From Bicyclus anynana (Eukaryota; Arthropoda; Insecta; Lepidoptera; Nymphalidae), in NCBI RefSeq assembly GCF_947172395.1, contig NC_069094.1, forward strand, positions 2,874,501 to 2,938,500: a stretch of DNA of 64,000 bases. The letters run 5' to 3'. Both the position numbers and the translations under genes were made by a program. This document shows, piece after piece, positions 48,834-57,300 of the stretch. Numbering within the stretch: position 1 is the stretch's first letter; every line of letters starts with the position of its first letter. The notes under the pieces are model-generated. The model worked only from the letters and a program-made list of their open reading frames with translations, had not been told where the DNA came from and did no database searches.

Positions 48834-49082
48834 TTTTATTATGTATGGAGCGTATTTCAGGGATCCGCGGCAGCGCCGCAAGTCTGACCCTTTAAATCCC
48901 TGTAGCTCCGAAAGTAATGATCGCAGATACCCTGTTACTTTTACAAAATTGCTATTAGTATACTCTTAATTTATATACAATTTAAAAAACTGTCATCATC
49001 CCTATTGTGGACGTTCAATGCTCTCTTTAAGCTGGAGCTTACTGTCATCCTCATCATCCTCATCATCATCATCATTCATCAT

Positions 49083-49394
49083 TATCAACCCATATTCGAC
49101 TTACTGCTGAGCTCGATTCTCTTCTCAGAATGAGAGGGGTTAGGCCAATAGTCCACCACGCTGGCCCAATGCGGATTGGCAGACTTCACACACGCAGAGA
49201 ATTATGAAAATTCTTTGGTATGCAGGTTTCCTCACGATGTTTTTCCTTCACCGTTTTGAGACACGTTATTATCCTAAAATATTTCTTAAAATGCACAAAA
49301 CTGCATGTTGCATGTTGGAGGTGCATGCCCCGGACCAGGTTCAAGCACACACCCTCTGGAATCGGAGGCAGAGGTCATATCCACTGGGCTATCA
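49083..49394 (-). mobile_element. SINE family 2, full length
   Basis: Runs from AACCCATATTCGACTTACTG to the head; lies about 90 bp upstream of the LTR element. Confidence 0.85.
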
Positions 49395-49487
49395 GCGGGT
49401 AGACTTCCAATGCTGGACTTGCTGGAGGCGTTTTGTACGAACTTCCAAACATAACAGTCCTGCGAAGCCTGAAAACTATTATGGTAT

Positions 49488-51308
49488 TGTGGCGATGCAT
49501 TAATATTTAGGTTATATAATAATTGTAAGTTATTTATAACTCTTTAAGCTGCATTGTACAAAAACCACGCAACATTCCTTTGTGTTAGAATTACGTAACG
49601 CCGATGGAATGTCAACCCTTGTTAAGTGTTCACACTTAGCCAATAACAATTCGACAGGAGTTTCGACGCATAGGCGCCAGTTCGATTCTCCAATGACAGC
49701 CGTTATATTTCGGGATACAATAATCCTTTGTTTGTAAAGTATTATAAATACTTAATCTTGGCCCCACTAGGCCAGAGTACGTTAAACGGCTTAACCGGCT
49801 ACCACGCTTACGGCTAAATCGCGGCTCTCATTTCAACGTCATAAATGCGTCACATACGCATTCGATTCATCTTTGTTATTTAGTTTGTACATTCTATTTT
49901 TAGTTCTATTCCGTGTACAAATATTAAATATACCTTTTTATATTAATTATGGGAGTTTAATTCATACACCACACGCGCGCTCCCATAAAGTGGTGACCCC
50001 GACGTGATACCGCTCGAAGATATCACCGCCGAAAGAGTAGCGCGCGCTTTCATTAGTGGATGGATCGCACGTTTTGGATGCCCGCAACGGATTACGACCG
50101 ATCGTGGTCGTCAATTCGAGTCGCATTTGTTTAAAGAGCTTGCTACGCTCACGGGAGCACAGCACCTTACTACCACCGCATATCATCCCGCTGCAAATGG
50201 TTTAGTCGAACGATTTCACCGACAATTGAAGGCCGCTATCATGTGCCAAAACAATGAAAATTGGTATGAAGTTTTGCCTCTTGTTTTACTCGGTATTCGT
50301 TGCGCCTGGAAGGAAGATATAGCATCAACCTCCGCTGAGTTATTGTACGGTGAAAGCTTACGTTTGCCTGGTGATCTGTTTCTACCTTCCACGTCGGAAG
50401 TCACGGATTACAACGATTTTCTATCTCGGCTTCGCAAACATATACGCGCTTTAAAACCTACACCGGTCGTTCGACACGGAGATTCGAAAACATTCGTTAG
50501 TAAGGATCTATCGTCCGCCGTTGCTGTTTTTCTTAGGCAAGATGCAGTACGTAAACCGCTCCAACATCCATACTCTGGCCCATATAAAATCGTTGAAAGG
50601 TCAGAGAAAACTTTTAAAATCGATATCGCTGGTAAAATTGTTACGGTTTCAATCGATCGTTTAAAACCGGCATACGTCATTAACGAATCTCTCGTGCCCG
50701 CAGTTCCTACATCGCCTGTCACTAAGCCAACGGCAATAACTACTCGCTCTGGCAGACGCGTAAAATTTCCAGCGAAGCTTACGACCTAACGGTCTCCCGG
50801 GGGGCTGATGTGGCGATGCATTAATATTTAGGTTATATAATAATTGTAAGTTATTTATAACTCTTTAAGCTGCATTGTACAAAAACCACGCAACATTCCT
50901 TTGTGTTAGAATTACGTAACGCCGATGGAATGTCAACCCTTGTTAAGTGTTCACACTTAGCCAATAACAATTCGACAGGAGTTTCGACGCATAGGCGCCA
51001 GTTCGATTCTCCAATGACAGCCGTTATATTTCGGGATACAATAATCCTTTGTTTGTAAAGTATTATAAATACTTAATCTTGGCCCCACTAGGCCAGAGTA
51101 CGTTAAACGGCTTAACCGGCTACCACGCTTACGGCTAAATCGCGGCTCTCATTTCAACGTCATAAATGCGTCACATACGCATTCGATTCATCTTTGTTAT
51201 TTAGTTTGTACATTCTATTTTTAGTTCTATTCCGTGTACAAATATTAAATATACCTTTTTATATTAATTATGGGAGTTTAATTCATACACCACACGCGCG
51301 CTCCCATA
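49488..51308 (+). mobile_element. Young internally deleted Ty3/gypsy-type LTR retrotransposon
   Basis: Two 500-bp direct repeats, 49488-49987 and 50809-51308, read identical by eye. They start TGTGGCGATG and end CTCCCATA, and the insertion is flanked by a 4-bp target duplication GTAT (49484-49487 and 51309-51312). A primer-binding-like TGGTGACCCCGACG follows the left LTR (49991) and a purine-rich tract CCCGGGGGG precedes the right one. The 821-bp interior holds only the 3' part of pol. Gag, protease, reverse transcriptase, RNase H and the first part of integrase are missing. It lies between genes B and C. Confidence 0.9.
50004..50789 (+). pseudogene. Truncated integrase (C-terminal part of pol) of the LTR element
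   Basis: An open frame of 261 codons with no ATG at its start (the first codon is GTG, right at the end of the primer-binding-like sequence). It contains the second half of the retroviral-type integrase core: the D of T-T-D-R-G-R-Q-F and the E of N-G-L-V-E-R-F-H, the last two residues of the D,D-35-E triad. The first catalytic Asp is missing. A C-terminal chromo/SH3-like tail with H-P-Y-S-G-P-Y-K-I follows. It cannot act as a complete integrase. Confidence 0.85.
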
Positions 51309-51557
51309 GTATTATCATGATCAGTTGATTTACTGCAACTGTTGGACAATGGACCTCTTTGCAAACACAACTGGTGCCGTTTGCATCCAGCGGTTCCCTA
51401 TAACTTGTTCAGTGATCGCTCATCAATGATGGGTCGACTTCTAAGGCTCTTTACAATGCAGAAAAGCTATTCCAGCTCCTTACGATCTTATAATCTATCG
51501 GATTTTTGAACCATGTGCCATGTGCCACCCATTGTAACTTTAGCTATTAACTGTTCT

Positions 51558-51658
51558 TTTACACGAGCGGCAGCTGCTGCCGACTGCCGTTGGCTGCCGC
51601 CGAGACGTCGCCGACTGCAGTCGACTGCGGTCGTCGGTAGAGTTGCCGCTCGTGTAAA
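51558..51658. mobile_element. GC-rich MITE with TTTACACGAGCGGCA termini
   Basis: TTTACACGAGCGGCA is matched by TGCCGCTCGTGTAAA; inner GCTGCCGACTGC repeats make a strong stem in AT-rich DNA. Confidence 0.65.
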
Positions 51659-51754
51659 TGTACCCTAAATCTACTCGTTAAGTTACGATAAGAAGGGCTA
51701 GTTTACATTGAACTGGCAGTGGGCTGGTCATGTCTGATGTCTGTGATCACACGG

Positions 51755-51906
51755 TTAAAGTCCGGCCGCTCAGAGATTGCGTTTCTGACAGCATTCTCTG
51801 ATTGAATCGTTATTTTGTCTCATCAGACATGAGATGAGACAAAATATGTTTGTCCCATTCGCTCACCACCTGTCAGAAACGCAATTTCTGAGCGGCCAGA
51901 CTTTAA
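51755..51906. mobile_element. MITE with TTAAAGTCCGGCCGCTCAGA-type TIRs
   Basis: Left arm to GCGTTTCTGACAG is matched by CTGTCAGAAACGC...CTTTAA with one or two gaps; an inner TTTTGTCTCATC palindrome sits in the middle. Confidence 0.65.
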
Positions 51907-52539
51907 TATAAGCATTATATATATAACTTACCTCTTCTTATGATTCAATATACATATTTTGTACTGATCTAAAGATAATGTTAAAGTACTTGCCATATAT
52001 TAATTTTAAGATTTTTTAATGAAATTGTGGATTTAATTATTTAAAACTTATTGATTCAACTTATCTATATAAAAGGTACTGTTTCTCAGATTTTTTCTAA
52101 GAATAATCGATGTATATGTTTAGGTTGTTTAAATAACATATTATGATAAGTTAAAATTAACTTAAGTCATAAATTAATTAGGAAATATTGGTAAATATTC
52201 AACAATTTTATATAATTTTTTTTTTGTTGTATTAATAAAATGTGTGGTTTATATGCAAAAACAAGTTTTTTTTTTAATTACAACCCTCTAAAAGATCACG
52301 TGACAATCTATGAGGGTAGAGCAGTTATGAAGAAAAAGCTTAATGGTAAGCAATGATGTAGCCTATGGTGGAGCGATGATGTCAATTCAATGTTCACTTG
52401 AAAATTCAAAGTTCATTTATTTCAAATAGGCAGTAAATAACCAGAAGTTCATACTAACGGTTAAAGTTACGTAACAATCATGTAAGTATCTATGTACTTT
52501 GTACGGAATGAAGCCCCTTTTTACCACGCTTATATTAAC

Positions 52540-52870
52540 TTCACTTGTAACTATGTATGTAAGAAAATCAAATATTGGAATCTTAATTTGACCCATTTCC
52601 CGGTATTCGATTAGGATGAAATTTTGTACACGCTCTGAGTTGTGATGATAATACATGACTAGCTATGAAACGTCATTACAAATCTAATAAGGCGACCTCC
52701 TCAATCACTTGTAACTACGTATGTATAAAGAAAAGTAAGAAAATCTTGGAATCTTAATTTGACCCATTTCCCGGTATTCGATTAGGATGAAATTTTGTAC
52801 ACGCTCTGAGTTGTGATGATAATGCATGACTAACTAAGAAACGTCATTACAAATCCAATATGGCGGCTAC
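52540..52870 (+). repeat. Tandem duplication of about 150-170 bp
   Basis: TTTGACCCATTTCCCGGTAT and the following 100 bp occur at 52588 and 52758, nearly unchanged. Confidence 0.75.
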
Positions 52871-53213
52871 ATAACAATGATCAAATACTACACACAAGCT
52901 TACGCTTACGCGGACCAAGTCGCGGGCGTCCGCTAGTCCTTGATAAAGCAAACAAATGGTAGGTTTTCCCAATCTGTAGGTATATGTGTTTATACGCCTA
53001 AATGTATAATGTTGTTAACAATAATAGTTCTTTCTTTTCTTTTTTTAAAAGCCTAAAAATTAAAATGGCTCTAATTAAAAATTAAAAGTGTAAAATTAAA
53101 AGAATAATAAAAAAACTTACATTAATCCATGTAACTAACTTCCATAGTTAACTTGTTGTAATAACAGGTTAAGGTTGAGGTTATATATTTTTGATGCCGT
53201 ATCTCGGACTATA

Positions 53214-53519
53214 AAGGTAGTATTTCGATCTTGGCGACCGCGACCTGGTCGCACGACACACTGCTTAGTATGAATTTATATGGAGCACTAAACAAAGGCG
53301 GTTGCGCGTCAGGATTTGTTTAGTGCTCCATATAAATTCTTAATAATTTAGCCTTCTGTTCTTGGCGACCGCTGCTTAGTATGAATTTATATGGAGCACT
53401 AAACAAAGCCCGAGACCGCGACGCGCGACCATTTTTGTTTAGTGCTCCATATAAAGCAGTGGGTCGCGCGGTCGCAGGTCGCGGTCGCCAAGAACGGAAG
53501 TCTGCCTTTAAGCTCTAGT
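53214..53519. mobile_element. GC-rich multi-hairpin MITE family M6
   Basis: AAAGGTAG...TTGGCGACCGCGACC termini with several inner inverted copies of TATGGAGCACTAAACAAA. A second copy lies at 61886-62096. The two copies bracket spz-like C. Confidence 0.65.
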
Positions 53520-53591
53520 GCGATTACACTTCTCGTAAAACATTCACCAGCTTACTCCCCAAACCATGTGTGCGTTATGAAGTTTTACATC

Positions 53592-53935
53592 AAAAATTAA
53601 AAATTTTACAATACCCCCCGAAGGTCATGAAATTATTAATTACATTCTCGATCAAGTCATCAATATTCTCTTTCAGTGCACTTTTATTGGTGACCCCGCT
53701 CGAATATATTTGCAGACATTCGGTAATTCTTCCCCACTTTCAACCCCCAGAACTTTTAAACGGCTCATCCGATTTTTATCAAACATGTCTAAGAACACTC
53801 GCACGTTAATCACCTTTCATATAAAACAAACAAAACTGAAATCGCTTCATCCGTTCGGGAGCTATGGTGCCACAGACAGACCGACCCGTCAAACTTATAA
53901 CACCCCTCTTTTAGCGTCGGAGGCTAAAAATCTGT
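53592..53935 (-). repeat. Repeat family R2, upstream of spz-like C
   Basis: Reverse orientation; includes CCTTTCATATAAAACAAACA and GCTATGGTGCCACAGACAGA. Confidence 0.65.
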
Positions 53936-54216
53936 CTGTTTAATCTCTGGAAAGGCTAAGTCTTTTTTAATGGAACTGTCATTGGAAGATAGATGAAAGT
54001 ACTGAGCAACATATAAAGTACCTACTTATTATCCCGGAAAAAAAATTTAGTTCCTAAAGAATTTGTAAAACACTTTTTAGTAAGATGTAATTGTAGACAA
54101 CCATTTTAAATTAGGTATATTTATTTTGTTATCTGCAATTATCGGCATTGTTTATATTACATATGTTTGATAATATTTTCCTTATAATTAGTATTAGTAG
54201 CAGTACTCTGCATGAA

Positions 54217-54306
54217 TATATAAATATGTATGTATATTGTATACGTTTAGTTCGCGTCTTACATTCAACATATCAACGTTACCTGTACTAAGAGCATTAT
54301 TGTGAC
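54217..54306 (+). promoter_or_regulatory. Putative TATA box and initiator of spz-like C
   Basis: TATATAAA at 54217-54224 lies about 32 bp before the A of TTTAGTTCGCG (54246-54256), a normal TATA-Inr spacing. That predicts a short 5' UTR of about 58 nt before the start codon at 54307. Confidence 0.45.
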
Positions 54307-57300
54307 ATGGATAAAAAGATGTTGCTATTTATTATTGTGATTTTTATTGTAAGTCATTCTTTTTATATTAATTACTAGCGGACGCCCGCGACTTCGTCAA
54401 CGTGGAATTGAGTTTTTCACAAATCCCGCAGGAACCATGTTTTTTTTCGGAAAGTAGCCCATGTGTTAATCCAGAGTAAAATCTATTTCCATTTCAAATT
54501 TCAGCCAAATCGCTTCAGTAGACGCAGCGTAAAAGAGGAACAAACATACTAACACACTTACACACAAACTTTCGCCTTTATAATATTAGTGTGATAATGT
54601 GATTCTATTTTCTTTCCGAGAGTTATACATTTGTTCATTTTGCCGTGGTGGCCGTTGGGCCATGGTGTGCCAAAAAAAATCTACGAATTATTTTACCGCG
54701 GCTAGTTGCCTCATTTTTTGCGCAAAAACTGGCAGCCTGGCTGTCCAGCGCGGAAATGTAGCCAGTATTCTTGCCACCATTCGACGTTAGCATGATTTGT
54801 ATAGTTATCAAGGATCAGTTCCATATTGTATGATTTATTAGTTAGTATAGTTATTAGGATCAGTTCCATATAGTACTCATATTCTGAATTATTTTATTCC
54901 TATAAACGAAGAAGTCTTTTATAAAATAAATCTTTGTAAATCTCGGTAACTTGTCCAACGGTTTTCATGAAATTTAGAATGCAGCGAAACTGACATTCGT
55001 GAAAATCGTTGGGGCTTCTAGCTAGGTTTCATTATTAGAAAATTTCCCAAATAAAATCACAAGAAAAGCTCGGTCATACAGTTACTTTATGTTTAAGTTC
55101 ATTGTGCCTTAAAAGTTGTTTTTTAATAAATCATATTTTTTTGTAATAAATCCTTTTCAATGTTAAACTGGTAAATTAATTTCGGTGATTTTGTTATTGA
55201 AATAAATTGTAGGCGTTTTGGCTCGTATTGTCAAAAACATTTTTAAAATTTTCATTGTAGTAGAACGATAACTGAACTATTTTCGTTATCAACCCATATT
55301 TGGCTCACTGTTGAGCTCGAGTCTCCTCTCAGAGTGAGAAGTATTAGGCCAATAGTCCACCACGCTGGCCCAATGCGGATTGGCAGGCTTCACACACGCA
55401 GAGAATTAAGAAAATTCTATGCAGGTTTCCTCGCGATATTTTTCCTTCACCATTTGAGACACGTGATATTTAATTTTTTTAAATGCACACAACTGAAAAG
55501 TTGGAGGTGCATGCTCCGGGCCGGATGCGAATCCATGCCCTCCGGAATCGAAGGCAGAGGTCATAACCACTATATCAATGAACTGTATAAGACCATTTAA
55601 AAAAAGTGTCAACTAGCCTATTGATAACCTCTGCACGCCATTGCTATAAAGATAAAATCAAAACGGTTTTCCCCGCAGGCAGCAAGTGTGCATATGTCTG
55701 ACAGCGCTGCTGTTGGTAAGTTGAACCAAATTGTTTATTTCTTATATGTAAGCGGCTAAAAACTCTGTTTGTCGCCGATTGTATTTTTGCGATTGGTTGC
55801 TTGCGCAACTGTCAAAGCGAAGCTTGACTGGGTCCACTAGTAATTAACCTATACATACACAGAGGCGTGCATTTCATATATGCATAAACGCAATGCATAC
55901 CCTGAGGATTCATAATAGTCCTGTACCTACAATTACTCGTAGTCCTTACGGGAGGAATTTTCTACTTTGTACAACATATATGTAGAGAGCCTACCCTACT
56001 TAAAAACCTTCTGCATTCCACTGTACATACATAATAATGTCGATATAAAAAAACTATTGCCTCGTTGGTCCAGCGGTTAGCCTATTTTGTTTCGGTTCAC
56101 GAGCTCCTGGGTTCGAATCCTGGTTCGGGATATGAGTTACTTAGTTTTTCTTTCTTCTAAGGAATTTTCAGTTAAAACAGCCCTGAGTTGGGAAGTTGGT
56201 TGGTGTTTTAACCCTCATCCATCGAAGAGCACGTTAAGCCGTCAATCTGGGTCATTATTAATAACCGTCTGATAGTGGTCATTAAGGAATTTAACATTTT
56301 CACTCTAAGTAATACACTATTAAAAGTTATAAAAAATCCACTCCTCCTTTTCAAGAACTGACGCTGGGTCGTCCCTATGGTAAAGAATCTGAAAATCGAC
56401 TAGACTATACTGAAGAGTTGTTGTTGTTTGAACTATTTGACATCATTTTTACTACAAAATAAAGAATTTTCAAAATCGGTTCAGTGGATCTCTGGATCTA
56501 CTAATGAAAACCGATTTTGAAGACTCTTTTGCCAAGGTAAAATTTGTGGTTCACATGGGGTAACAGAGATTACCCCATATATACCACAAAATTTAACTCT
56601 CTAGTATAGTAATAGATATTTTGTATTTTGACGGCCTCCGTGGCGCAGTGGATTTACAAAACGGAGGTCCTGTGTTCGATCACCGACTGGGCAAATTTAA
56701 TTATCTTAATTAGTCCAGCTCTGATTGGTGGAAGGCTTCGGCCGTGGCTAGTTACCACCCTACCAGCAAAGACGTACTGTCAAGTGATTTAGTTTTCCGG
56801 TACGATGCCGTGTAGAAATCTAAAGGGGTGTGGATTTTCATCCTCTTCCAAACAAGCTAGCCCGCTTCCATCTTAAACTGCATCAACACTTACCATCAGG
56901 TGAGATTGAGTCAAGGGCTAACTTGTAAAGAATAAAAAAAGAGATAATATGTCCATATTTCTATTTAGGTATGTATTTAAAAGTGTAACTTAGTTTAAGT
57001 AGTTTTAAGGAAAACATTTTAGACAAGCTCTACAAGCCATTATTTACTTTATTCACTTTAGAATGAACTTATTCACTTTAAAATGATTTTATTGTTTTCA
57101 GAAAAAGGTCTTGAATACATAGACCCCAATGACAATATCCCCGAGTCCTGTAGGAACCAGACATTTTGTACAATCAAAACGGAAGACTACCCGGAGGAAC
57201 CATTAACTAAGCATTTTGAAAATCACGTAAGTACCTACCTAACTTTTCTTGAAATAGCATAGATAAATAAATAAATAGATAGATAAAACATCTTCCCCTG

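Larger units (their letters stand above)
47750..48840. mobile_element. Composite insert with AACCGACTTCAAAA termini
   Basis: Contains a GGAGGAGGTTCTCAATTCGG start, a three-copy tandem repeat (48033-48432) and a terminal foldback (48490-48833). Shorter elements with the same termini lie at 20586-20740 and 28808-29027. Confidence 0.55.
47424..49003. mobile_element. Second copy of the AGGGATGATGA MITE, split by nested elements
   Basis: Left part 47424-47749 and right part about 48841-49003 match 5237-5700 in order. The 1.1 kb between them starts AACCGACTTCAAAA and ends TTTTGAAGTCGGTT. The MITE starts only 21 bp after the stop codon of spz-like B. Confidence 0.7.
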
